Shown here piece after piece: positions 54,841 to 63,520 of a DNA stretch of 64,000 nucleotides. Made by a program: the position numbers and the translations under genes. The DNA is from Maribacter sp. ACAM166 (lineage in GTDB: Bacteria; Bacteroidota; Bacteroidia; Flavobacteriales; Flavobacteriaceae), in NCBI RefSeq assembly GCF_005771495.1, contig NZ_VAUW01000002.1, positions 246,746 to 310,745 of the forward strand, read 5' to 3'. The notes under the pieces were generated by a model that was not told the DNA's origin, ran no database searches, and saw only the letters and a list, made by a program, of their open reading frames with translations. Within the stretch, counting starts at the first letter, position 1. Every line of letters begins with the position of its first letter.

Positions 54841-56562
54841 GCGTTTAATAATTTCTTTCATATACATAGCGGGTGTGATATTTTTATTATTGAGCTTAGC
54901 TTTAAGAGCACGATTGAAAGTGTCGATTGAGTTGAAACCGAATTCCTCTAAAATTGTATTGAGGTTTTTGTTCTTATAATCGTAGTCCTTTTTGGTTGTT
55001 TGAACAAAATGCTCCATTCTTAAATCAGTTATGTAAGCCCTAAATTTTTTATTCTTATATACATTAACGGCCTTTGATATGTAGGTCCTATTGGTTTTAA
55101 ATATTTTGGCTAATATATTCATATCGACATCCTTATCCGTAAACCCCTTGTTTGCTTCCCACATATTAAGTTTATGAAGCGCAATCTTTACAGAAGCTTC
55201 AATTTCCTTATCTATTTTTTTTACGGTAGATTTTCCAGACGGTTTTTTTCCTTTCGAGCTAGCTTTTCCTTCAATGGATTCATTATCCAAATAATCGGAC
55301 AACGATTTTTGCGCTTTACTATATTTTCTAAAATAGAATATAAGTGCTACTATGATTACAAATGTGGTTATCCCTAAAAAAATAAGACCATAATCCTTTT
55401 TATTAGACCTATTGATTAGCTTATCTCTCTCATTCCGGATATCCTTTATGGAATACCCAGGCAGTTCAATCAAATCGGATGCATTTTTATTAGCAGTAAG
55501 AAAACTGTCAATTGAAATGAGTTTATCATAATACTCCAATTGCTTGTCTTTACTATTATTTTTTATAGCCTCATTTAAAAGAAAGAGATATACATTTTTG
55601 CTCTCCGGTATTGGCGGTAAATTGAACGCAACGGAAACAGAATCGAAACGGTTAAAATTTTGTTTCATTAAAAGGTGATTATTCTTTTTACCTTGAATTT
55701 CACCCATTGTGAATAGTAAATCCAATTTTTCCGAGCCGTGTGTCGTATTTAGTTCTCTTTTTAAAATGTCATAAGCTTTGTCGTAATCCTCTTTTAAATA
55801 CGCTAATTTTCCGTCCCACATACGGGATTTTTGCGCTTGATATTCATCAGGAAACAATTGAAGAATATTTTTGAATTCGGTCATGTAATGCTCAGCATTA
55901 TCAGGATTTTTTCTGTTTAATTCTAGTACGATAATACTTTGTAAAACCGATGATTTTAATTCCGATTTGGTTTCGATGTCAGTTGTTTTCCAATTTTCAA
56001 TATCCTCAAGAGCATTGAAATAAATTTCTAAAGCTTGGGCGCTTCCTCCTTGAGCTTCTTTAGTGGTGGCAATCCATATCTGTGACCTAGCCTCAACATC
56101 AAAATCATCATATTCCTTTGCTAGATTGTATGATTTTGCAAATTCATGGGAAGCGGCTAATGGATTTTCCAGGAAATAGTATACATATCCTTTTATAATA
56201 TGTTTTTCAAGAAAATAATAATCACTTGGCTTACTGCTAATAGTAATTAAGGAATCAGCGTAAGAAAGGCTATACTTGGGGTTCGTTCGATAAGCCATGA
56301 TTGCATAAACCTTAGATAAGGTAAGGCTATCTCTTTCGATTTTGGCTTGTTTGGATAATAGGTTTGCAGCATTTTCTGCACATTCGGAAGTCCCTTCAAA
56401 ATCATTCAACTCATAAATTCTTTCAGAAAGTGGTAATGAACTCATTTCCATAAATAATCTGTCACAATCCTCAATTTGAAATTCCTGAGAGATTAAATCA
56501 CAAGAGATTAGAAGCATTACAATGACCTGAATGAATTTACTTTTATACAAGAAACTGCTCAT
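54832..56562 (-). CDS. Membrane-spanning TPR-AraC transcription regulator
   Basis: 576 residues. N-terminal signal or anchor (about 8-25), an extracytoplasmic helical repeat region to about 385 with TPR-like pairs (SLSYADSLITI, AASHEFAKSYNLAKEYDD), one membrane helix (about 391-411, YGLIFLGITTFVIIVALIFY), a basic linker rich in Lys/Ser, and a C-terminal AraC/XylS helix-turn-helix (about 477-573: MNILAKIFKTNRTYISKAVN, EEFGFNSIDTFNRALKAKL). Its start overlaps the adaptor stop by one base. Probably senses a periplasmic signal and controls the locus. Confidence 0.88.
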   Translation of the reverse strand: MSSFLYKSKFIQVIVMLLISCDLISQEFQIEDCDRLFMEMSSLPLSERIYELNDFEGTSECAENAANLLSKQAKIERDSLTLSKVYAIMAYRTNPKYSLSYADSLITISSKPSDYYFLEKHIIKGYVYYFLENPLAASHEFAKSYNLAKEYDDFDVEARSQIWIATTKEAQGGSAQALEIYFNALEDIENWKTTDIETKSELKSSVLQSIIVLELNRKNPDNAEHYMTEFKNILQLFPDEYQAQKSRMWDGKLAYLKEDYDKAYDILKRELNTTHGSEKLDLLFTMGEIQGKKNNHLLMKQNFNRFDSVSVAFNLPPIPESKNVYLFLLNEAIKNNSKDKQLEYYDKLISIDSFLTANKNASDLIELPGYSIKDIRNERDKLINRSNKKDYGLIFLGITTFVIIVALIFYFRKYSKAQKSLSDYLDNESIEGKASSKGKKPSGKSTVKKIDKEIEASVKIALHKLNMWEANKGFTDKDVDMNILAKIFKTNRTYISKAVNVYKNKKFRAYITDLRMEHFVQTTKKDYDYKNKNLNTILEEFGFNSIDTFNRALKAKLNNKNITPAMYMKEIIKRNT

Positions 56563-57857
56563 TATTGCCGGAATGTTTTTCTTAAATTGAAAATAACGCG
56601 TTGGAAGAGACTTAATTCGTTTAATAAAATAAATGCCTTTCCGTTCATATTGTGTTTGAACTGCAATTCCTTATCAAAGTTGGTGGTCAAATTTTTGAGT
56701 TCTACATCTACCAAATAATACGGGACTGGTCCTAATTTAGGAACAGAAGATATAGTTTTGACCGTACCTACCAATGCTCCCCATTCCGGATAAGGATAAT
56801 TGTCTATGTGTAATAATACCTTTTGTCCTTTAATTAAACTACCGGTATTCTGTATAGGAACTTTGCATTTTGCAAAAATATTATCGCTCGTATTTGAGAC
56901 AATGGTGAAAATATTTTCGCCTTTTTTAACCTCTTGATTTTTATGCCAAGAATCGTATGTGGAAATTATTCCGGATATTGGACTAGTAAATAGGTACTGC
57001 TGCTTCCAAAATTCTATTTTGGAAATCAAGGTCTGCCGGTCCAATTGAAGTTTGGAGGAGCTCATAACGTATTTGCTTGTTAAATATGATTGCGAACTTT
57101 TAGTCTGGTTGGAAATGTCGGATAAGGATATACTCAATGCTTCCAATTCCTCCTGGGTTTTCAACTTCTGGTTTAACAGATCTAGGTAGTTCCTTTTTTC
57201 TATTTCCATCTCGTTTTCTGAGAATACTCCCTTCTTATATAATTGGAGATACCTATTTAGATTCATTTTACCGGACTTAAGCTTATCCCTTGAGGTTTCT
57301 AGCTGCTGATATTTAGATGAAATCTGTTTTTCTGTTAAGGTTTTGCGTTCTTTCATACTATAAATGTTCCCGTTCTCTATTTCCAAACTCTGCAATAAAA
57401 TATAGGATAAATAAGACTCCATATAAGTCGTATAGGACTCCTGTATGCTTGGACCTAATCTTAAATTGACCGGATAAAACTCCAGGAGTTTATTTATGGC
57501 TATAGCAATGGTCTGATCAATAGCTAATAAGCTATCTAGATATAAAATGTCCATAAATTCTCCTGAAGACTCTAGTACAGCCAACACCTCACCTTCTTTA
57601 ACGGTATCTCCGGAGCTGATTTTTATTTCCTGAATTTTGCCGTTTATTCTTGATAATAAGGTAACAGGTGGTGGATTACTTGTAATCAAAGCTTCCGCCT
57701 CAATGGTCTGGTTGAATGATACAAAGAAGCCAAAGATCACTAAAGTGGCTACTGTAAATAAACTCAGGGCATTTCCATAAGTTAGGAAATGTTTTGATGT
57801 CCTTCCCATGAATTCCGATGTGCCGTTTAAAATATCTGTATCGTTATCCATTTCCAA
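56562..57857 (-). CDS. HlyD-type membrane fusion adaptor
   Basis: 431 residues. Single N-terminal membrane helix (about 30-48, NALSLFTVATLVIFGFFVSF), a split lipoyl/barrel-sandwich domain (SRINGKIQEIKISSGDTVKEGE near 69-90 and the matching FTSPISGIIS near 285), a long coiled-coil hairpin between, and a beta-barrel (GQKVLLHIDNYPYPEWGALVG). Partner of the C39 ABC exporter, with which it overlaps by 14 bases. No outer-membrane TolC gene is in the window. Confidence 0.92.
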   Translation of the reverse strand: MEMDNDTDILNGTSEFMGRTSKHFLTYGNALSLFTVATLVIFGFFVSFNQTIEAEALITSNPPPVTLLSRINGKIQEIKISSGDTVKEGEVLAVLESSGEFMDILYLDSLLAIDQTIAIAINKLLEFYPVNLRLGPSIQESYTTYMESYLSYILLQSLEIENGNIYSMKERKTLTEKQISSKYQQLETSRDKLKSGKMNLNRYLQLYKKGVFSENEMEIEKRNYLDLLNQKLKTQEELEALSISLSDISNQTKSSQSYLTSKYVMSSSKLQLDRQTLISKIEFWKQQYLFTSPISGIISTYDSWHKNQEVKKGENIFTIVSNTSDNIFAKCKVPIQNTGSLIKGQKVLLHIDNYPYPEWGALVGTVKTISSVPKLGPVPYYLVDVELKNLTTNFDKELQFKHNMNGKAFILLNELSLFQRVIFNLRKTFRQ

Positions 57858-60060
57858 GCTGGTTTTTTATCAGACGTGAATAATTGCCACCGATTTTCAT
57901 TAGTTCTATATGATTGCCTTTTTCGATAACCTTGCCTTTATCCATTACTATAATCTGGTCTGCATTGACTACCGTGGAAAGTCGATGTGCAATAATTACT
58001 ACCGTTTTCTCCTTAAGGTAATGATTAAGGTTCTTTTTTATTTCTGATTCGTTGGTAGCGTCCAAAGCTGATGTGGCTTCGTCCATAAACAGGAAATCAG
58101 GGTCTTTATATAGTGCCCTAGCAATCAAAACCTTTTGTATTTCCCCTCCAGATAAAAGTATACCTTTCTCCCCTACTCTCGTGTTAAGTCCATTAGGTAA
58201 ATCGGATACCATTTCATCAAGTTTTGTACACTTTAGAACAGTTTTAAGTCGTAGTTCGTTTAGTTTCTCGTTTGAATTTGATTCAGTGATGTTCCGAATA
58301 ATGCTGTCATCAAATATTTTTCCATCCTGTAGAACGGTACCGCATCGTTTTCTCCAATCTGAAATACCTATTTGATTAAGGTTTTCACCTCCAAGGGTTA
58401 TACGTCCTTTTGAAGGTTCTCTAAAACCTAGTATCAATCTGAACAATGTTGTTTTGCCCGAACCCGAAGCGCCTACAATTGCTGTTGTCTTACCTGATGG
58501 TATTGTAAGGCTTAATCCATTAAATATAGAATTGTTCTGTCCAAGATACCCAAACGATATATCGTCAATGACGATATCAAAGGAGCCTTTGGGCAAGGAA
58601 ATGTTCATTTCGGAAATATCTTCTGGTTCCTCTCTAAAAACTTCAGATAACCGGCTCATGGCAAGATTTGTTTCCTGAAGCTCAAGCATAAAGTCAACAC
58701 TTCTATTAAGTGGTATATTGGTCTGTGCAAGAATAAACTGTATGGCCAACATGGTTCCCAAGGTCATAGTTCCGTCAACTACCGCCAATGCGGATATCAG
58801 CAGTATAAATATATTGACACTACTCCTAATAATGTCGGCTAGGTTCTCTTGGGCGTTTTGAAGTTTGAGGGATTTGGTCTTAGTTTTTATAATTTTAAGC
58901 TGATTTTCGTACCATTCCTTTTTCCTTCGATTTTCAGAACCACTGGTTTTTATATCCGCAATATTGGAGATAAGCTGCAGCTCATATCCTTGTCCTTTTG
59001 ATTTGAGCCCGAAAGACTCATGGTCCAAGATCGCCCTCCTTTTCATAAACAAGGAGATCCATAATACATACATTAGGCTTCCAACAATAAAAATCCCAAA
59101 AATTTGAGGACTGTAAATGAATAATAGAATGGATAGCACTATTAATATAGTGGCATCATATAAGGAATCTAATAGATGCTTTGTCAAAAAAGATTCTACT
59201 TTATTCGAATCATTGATTCTATTTATTACATCCCCTTTTGCTCTTCTCTGTAAAAAAGAAATCGGTAGGGATAACAATTTACTTAAATAGGATTCCATTA
59301 ATTGCAGGTTTAATTTCATCGATAAAAAAAGTAATATCCATTTTCTTACGATTTCCACTAAAAAGTTTATAAGCAAGAAAAAGAGCTGTCCTATAATCAA
59401 CACCCATATTAAGCGTCTATCTTGGAAAAATATTCCTTGGTCAACAATTGATTGGGTCATTATAGGCAATAAAACTTGTAGAATACCGGCTACGGCCAAA
59501 CCGAACACTAAAGAATAAAGAACTTTCCTTTCGTTCAATAGTCTCCTAAAAAAGAAATTATAAATATGGGCATGGCTTTTTTTACCATCACTTATATACT
59601 GTGTGCCTATAAGTTCATTCGGTTCTAGAAGCATGGCAATTCCTTCCGCCTCATCTCCTTTCTGTGAATTGGTCGACCAATCTTGTAAGAATTCCTTAAT
59701 ACTTAAGGTATACTTTCCTTTCCCTGGGTCTGAGACAAATACCTTGTCCTTTTTAATTTTATAGACCACCAAAAAATGATTTTGCTCCCAATGACAGATA
59801 CAAGGTAACGGGGCTTTGTTTTTTAGATCATCAAAAGTGACCATTATGGAATGGTGATCGAACCCAATCTTTGCTGCAGCGGATTCCAAAGAATTAAGCG
59901 AAACACCGATTCTTTCGAAATCTATTTCCCTTCTTATTTTTTCAATATCGATTTTGTTTCCAAAATGTTGTGCTATAATTTTTAGGCTTGTAGGGCCACA
60001 ATCCCAGGAATCCAGTTGTTTATAATTAGGGAAGTTTTTCATAATATTATAATTAAACAT
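57844..60060 (-). CDS. C39-peptidase ABC exporter for double-glycine peptides
   Basis: 738 residues. N-terminal C39 peptidase with Cys21 (QLDSWDCGPTSLKIIAQHFG), His95 (HFLVVYKI) and Asp111 (SDPGKGK), complete catalytic set. Six-helix membrane domain about 180-460. ATPase domain with Walker A GASGSGKTT, Q-loop LQDGKIFDD, signature LSGGEIQK and Walker B FLFMDEAT. A second start at Met7 is possible. Cuts leader peptides after GG and exports the mature part. First gene of the operon; the obvious substrate lies at 54627. Confidence 0.95.
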   Translation of the reverse strand: MFNYNIMKNFPNYKQLDSWDCGPTSLKIIAQHFGNKIDIEKIRREIDFERIGVSLNSLESAAAKIGFDHHSIMVTFDDLKNKAPLPCICHWEQNHFLVVYKIKKDKVFVSDPGKGKYTLSIKEFLQDWSTNSQKGDEAEGIAMLLEPNELIGTQYISDGKKSHAHIYNFFFRRLLNERKVLYSLVFGLAVAGILQVLLPIMTQSIVDQGIFFQDRRLIWVLIIGQLFFLLINFLVEIVRKWILLFLSMKLNLQLMESYLSKLLSLPISFLQRRAKGDVINRINDSNKVESFLTKHLLDSLYDATILIVLSILLFIYSPQIFGIFIVGSLMYVLWISLFMKRRAILDHESFGLKSKGQGYELQLISNIADIKTSGSENRRKKEWYENQLKIIKTKTKSLKLQNAQENLADIIRSSVNIFILLISALAVVDGTMTLGTMLAIQFILAQTNIPLNRSVDFMLELQETNLAMSRLSEVFREEPEDISEMNISLPKGSFDIVIDDISFGYLGQNNSIFNGLSLTIPSGKTTAIVGASGSGKTTLFRLILGFREPSKGRITLGGENLNQIGISDWRKRCGTVLQDGKIFDDSIIRNITESNSNEKLNELRLKTVLKCTKLDEMVSDLPNGLNTRVGEKGILLSGGEIQKVLIARALYKDPDFLFMDEATSALDATNESEIKKNLNHYLKEKTVVIIAHRLSTVVNADQIIVMDKGKVIEKGNHIELMKIGGNYSRLIKNQLGNG

Positions 60061-60135
60061 AAAAATTAATGTTAAAATATTATGTAATTATCAAAATATT
60101 ACTTTAAAAGGTATGAAACATGGGATTAACACCTC

Positions 60136-60172
60136 AATACGTAAAATGCAAATGATCTTATAAAATGCGTAA
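60136..60172 (+). promoter_or_regulatory. Paired TAAAATGC operator candidates before the exporter operon
   Basis: AATACGTAAAATGCA at 60136-60150 and ATAAAATGCGTAAC at 60160-60172 share TAAAATGC with a 19-base start-to-start spacing, about two helix turns. Together they match both halves of the palindrome in front of the peptide gene. They lie about 75-110 bases before the exporter start. Confidence 0.6.
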
Positions 60173-60319
60173 CATGAATTATTGCAAGGCTGTAGCATTA
60201 TAACAATATTGCTATATCAAATCAATCAATATGACAAGTGTGCCTATCTCCAAATTGAAGAAAATCATATATTAAAAAGGTCTAGAATGATATAAGGCAA
60301 ATGATAAATTTTAATCATC

Positions 60320-61159
60320 ATGGAATACTTAAGGCTACTAACGGAATTTGAGACTCAATTGGAAACATTGGAGCATAATGGGAAAGATGTACTCTTTAGG
60401 GCAGAAAAAGGTATTGTATTGGTAGAAAAATGTATTAAAAAACTACAAACGAATATCATCCACAAAAAATTTGAATCGCAAGCCGATGAAATCTACTTTT
60501 TTAAACACGTCAAACCAAAGATTTTCAGTAAGCTTATTTATTACGTTAGGCTATTTAAAATTGAGTGTAAACGACCTATAGGTAATCATAAGGCCCAAAC
60601 CAAATATCTCAAATTCCAAATTGATAAACTCCAGACTTTTTTTAATGATAACCTAGAATTCTATAATTACTACCGTCGCGGTGCCATTTCCTTCGATGAA
60701 CAATACTTTGTCAGGGGAAATAGGGACATAAGACTTCCTGCAGCATCTTTTCATTTTTTAACGGATAATGAATTCTCTACGTGTCAGGATAGTACCGTAG
60801 CCACCATATTGGCTTATGATATGCTTATCGTGTACCTACAAGGCGAAGTAGACAATTTGAACAATCTCCTAGAAAACCCTGAAGTTATGCCTATGCAAAA
60901 ACCGTCAAAACTATTTTGGACCGGGAGCAAGACCGACCTGACCGAGCTCATCTATGCCCTACATTCCAGTAATTCGATAAACAGTGGGACTGTGGACATC
61001 AAAGAACTGGCGGCACACTTCGAATATTTTTATAATGTGGACCTTGGGAACTACTACCACACCTTTATCGAAATTCGCTCTAGAAAAACCGGGAGGACCA
61101 AGTTTCTGGACAAGCTTATCGAGATGCTCAAGCAGCGGATGGAGGCCTTGGATGACTGA
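60320..61159 (+). CDS. rteC: RteC-family protein
   Basis: 279 residues, helical, no membrane segment. Family features: the N-terminal EYLRLLTEFETQLE, a central FKHVKPKIFSKLIYYVRLF and the C-terminal SNSINSGTVDIKELAAHFEY and EIRSRKTGRTKFLDKLIEML, which is the RteC signature region. In Bacteroides conjugative transposons RteC activates excision genes. Here it likely controls excision or transfer of this element. Followed by a clear terminator. Confidence 0.9.
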   Translation: MEYLRLLTEFETQLETLEHNGKDVLFRAEKGIVLVEKCIKKLQTNIIHKKFESQADEIYFFKHVKPKIFSKLIYYVRLFKIECKRPIGNHKAQTKYLKFQIDKLQTFFNDNLEFYNYYRRGAISFDEQYFVRGNRDIRLPAASFHFLTDNEFSTCQDSTVATILAYDMLIVYLQGEVDNLNNLLENPEVMPMQKPSKLFWTGSKTDLTELIYALHSSNSINSGTVDIKELAAHFEYFYNVDLGNYYHTFIEIRSRKTGRTKFLDKLIEMLKQRMEALDD

Positions 61160-61162
61160 ATC

Positions 61163-61198
61163 AAAATCTCCCACCCCTATCCCAAGGTGGGAGATTTT
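61163..61198 (+). terminator. Terminator after rteC
   Basis: AAAATCTCCCACC pairs perfectly with GGTGGGAGATTTT around a 10-base loop, followed by GTTTT, four bases after the rteC stop. Confidence 0.9.
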
Positions 61199-61441
61199 GT
61201 TTTAGGGCCTTTTGGGATAATAGTTGAGCGTATTTGATGCGTACAAGCAGTGGTCTATCGACCAAAATGAATCAAAAACCGCCAAAATAAATATCAATAA
61301 AAACTTCCCCACCTCTATCATAGCTATGGAAATATATCGGTAACGACTTCTCAGTTTTGTGAAACGAAAGTCAAATCAGGTCAGGGGCTATCATCTAAAA
61401 TTAAAAATTAGATAGTCCCTTTCTATTAAAACCCTTCTATT

Positions 61442-61726
61442 ATGCCGACAAGTATTATTACCACAGACGACCTCCGGGATTTCAAAATGGAATTGCTCGA
61501 TGACATTAAAAACCTTCTCACCCAACAAGCTTCCGGGACCATCAAGAAATATCTTAAATCTGCTGAAGTCATAGACCTTCTTCAGATAAGCCCTGGTACC
61601 CTACAAAATCTACGCATCAACGGTACCCTACCCTACATTAAAATAGGCGGTCTCATTTATTATGACTCTGCTGAAATTCATAGGGTAATGGAGGCCAACC
61701 GGGTCACGCACCACTTAAATCCATAA
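61442..61726 (+). CDS. Excisionase-like helix-turn-helix protein, 94 residues
   Basis: N-terminal coiled segment (MPTSIITTDDLRDFKMELLD) then a MerR/excisionase-type HTH (KKYLKSAEVIDLLQISPGTL, then RINGTLPYIKIGGLIYYD with its wing). Such proteins stand next to rteC and replication genes in Bacteroidota elements and assist excision or regulate replication. The upstream 240 bases hold a weak hairpin (61384-61420) with a T-rich tail that could attenuate transcription. Confidence 0.85.
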   Translation: MPTSIITTDDLRDFKMELLDDIKNLLTQQASGTIKKYLKSAEVIDLLQISPGTLQNLRINGTLPYIKIGGLIYYDSAEIHRVMEANRVTHHLNP

Positions 61727-61729
61727 TAC

Positions 61730-62479
61730 ATGAACTATATAAAGCTACTGAATGCGGCTTTTGAAAGGTTCTATTTTGATGACCGTCTAAATCCGACTCA
61801 TATCAGTCTGTATATGGCGTTATTTCAAGAATGGAACAGCAGCCGCTTTGCAATTGAATTCTACGTGAACCGCAGAGACTTGATGCTTGCCTCAAAAATA
61901 GGCTCAAAATCTACGTACCACAAATGTGTAACCGATTTACATTCCTGGACTTACCTTTCCTATTTTCCTTCCAACAATCCATACAAGGGCAGCAAAATCA
62001 AGATGTCCATTATCGGTACAAGTAATGAACCTGATATGGAACGGTACAGTCCTATATTGGAACAGGTTGCAGAACAGTACCGTCCTAATGGTGTACTTGT
62101 TCATGAACGGCACCATCCCATATCTGGACAAGTTGTGGACCCGCACCGTCCTATCAGTGGACAAGCACTGGTATCTACTATAAACAATACCAAACAAGTA
62201 AACAATATAAAACCAAAGGGCTGGCAGGCCGTTATTGATTTTTTTATTGAAAAAAGTTTTAATACTGATGAAGGAAAAAAATTCTTCGCGTATTATGAAA
62301 CTCGGAATTGGCAGACGAGCGATGGAAAAGAAATTCGAGATTGGCGTGCCTTGGCAACAAATTGGATGGACAGAGCCGAATTATTTGAAGAGGAAAACAA
62401 ACCAAACAAAAAACAAGTGTCCCGAATCAAGGACAACTTGCGAACCACTAAAAACAAGGACTATGGACAACCCCTCTAA
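61730..62479 (+). CDS. Element-encoded replication/regulatory protein, 249 residues
   Basis: N-terminal winged-helix-like part (LNPTHISLYMALFQEWNSSR, LMLASKIGSKSTYHKCVTDL) resembling the helix-turn-helix start of plasmid replication or DnaD-like proteins; a Pro/His/Gly-rich linker with a repeated HPISGQ/HRPISGQ (about 132-148); C-terminal segment with WRALATNWMDRAELFEEE as in DnaD-like ends. Four bases after the HTH gene, and overlapping the ATPase gene by 17 bases. Probably loads the helicase-loader-like ATPase. Confidence 0.65.
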   Translation: MNYIKLLNAAFERFYFDDRLNPTHISLYMALFQEWNSSRFAIEFYVNRRDLMLASKIGSKSTYHKCVTDLHSWTYLSYFPSNNPYKGSKIKMSIIGTSNEPDMERYSPILEQVAEQYRPNGVLVHERHHPISGQVVDPHRPISGQALVSTINNTKQVNNIKPKGWQAVIDFFIEKSFNTDEGKKFFAYYETRNWQTSDGKEIRDWRALATNWMDRAELFEEENKPNKKQVSRIKDNLRTTKNKDYGQPL

Positions 62480-63125
62480 AATTACCGAAGGTGGAATGGA
62501 GTATTCTCTTGGGGAGTTTGATGGAAATAGCGTTCTCTACGATTTCGACAAAATCCTGATTTACCTGAATGCAAAGGGAAAATTACTCTTTGGCAAGCAA
62601 TTTAGGATCTACGAAGAGGACACGGCTATCATTCGTAAACTGTGCCACTATTTCATCAAGGACAAAGAGAATTGTAAAAAGAACGAAATAGACCCTGACA
62701 AGGGCATTCTTCTTTCAGGACCTGTGGGATGCGGAAAGACTACGTTAATGAAACTACTGCGACATATCGTACCAACGCAACGACCCTACGAGATAATTCC
62801 GTGCAGGAATGTAGCCTTCAGTTTCAACCATCTCGGTTTTAAAACCATCGAGGAATATGGGAATACTAAATTTTTCTGTTTTGATGATTTGGGCATCGAG
62901 CCACCTGGAAGGTTTTATGGTAAAGATCTTAATGTGATGGGCGAAGTACTTTTATCTCGATATGAACTTTACCTTCAGTCCAAACACAAAATTAAAACAC
63001 ACGCCACAACTAACCTCGGTGCCGATGAACTAGAAGAACGATATGGTCATCGCGTTCGAAGCCGAATGCGGGAATTGTTTAATCTGATTGCTTTTGATGA
63101 AGGGAGCCTTGACAAAAGAAAATAA
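62463..63125 (+). CDS. DnaC/IstB-like ATPase
   Basis: 220 residues from the ATG at 62463; a longer open frame to 62235 overlaps the previous gene in a different reading and is not family-like. Walker A LLSGPVGCGKTTLM (about 84-97), Walker B FFCFDDLGIE, sensor HATTNLGADELEERYG and Arg-rich box HRVRSRMREL. This is the DnaC-type AAA+ helicase-loader fold common next to replication genes on Bacteroidota elements. Confidence 0.88.
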   Translation: MDNPSKITEGGMEYSLGEFDGNSVLYDFDKILIYLNAKGKLLFGKQFRIYEEDTAIIRKLCHYFIKDKENCKKNEIDPDKGILLSGPVGCGKTTLMKLLRHIVPTQRPYEIIPCRNVAFSFNHLGFKTIEEYGNTKFFCFDDLGIEPPGRFYGKDLNVMGEVLLSRYELYLQSKHKIKTHATTNLGADELEERYGHRVRSRMRELFNLIAFDEGSLDKRK

Positions 63126-63127
63126 CT

Positions 63128-63520
63128 ATGGATTCAAATGGATTACTAAATATTTATGAGCAATATTACCAAGCAAATTTAAGCTATGGCTTTTATTTGA
63201 GAGAAAGCACTTGGCACTCCATTGGGCAAGTACTATTTATTGTTGGCGCTGAGGAAGGAGAAAAGCTTACAGGAAATCCACCCTATTTTCTCAATCCCAA
63301 GGTCTATGTAAAGCTTTTTTACGCCAATTCTATTCCGGAAATTAATAGTAAAACGAAGTCAAGGGTGATAAAAATATATGATGGCGGCAGTTATCGGTAT
63401 CAGCCGGTTGATTCTAATTTTGTAATGCCTTCAGAAGAGATTTTTAAGAAAAGAAGGAATTCAAAAAAGTTCTTTAATGGTTATGATTATTTTAATGATA
63501 ATTTCTTGAAGGGCGAATAA
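63128..63520 (+). CDS. Hypothetical protein, 130 residues
   Basis: Two bases after the ATPase gene, so the same transcript. Soluble; an N-terminal helical segment (NIYEQYYQANLSYGFYLRES) and a basic C-terminus (FKKRRNSKKFFNGYDYF). No motif recognised. Confidence 0.65.
   Translation: MDSNGLLNIYEQYYQANLSYGFYLRESTWHSIGQVLFIVGAEEGEKLTGNPPYFLNPKVYVKLFYANSIPEINSKTKSRVIKIYDGGSYRYQPVDSNFVMPSEEIFKKRRNSKKFFNGYDYFNDNFLKGE

Noticed and set aside
62235..62462. Upstream extension of the DnaC-like gene
   Set aside because: Overlaps the previous gene in another frame; the ATG at 62463 gives the normal family start.
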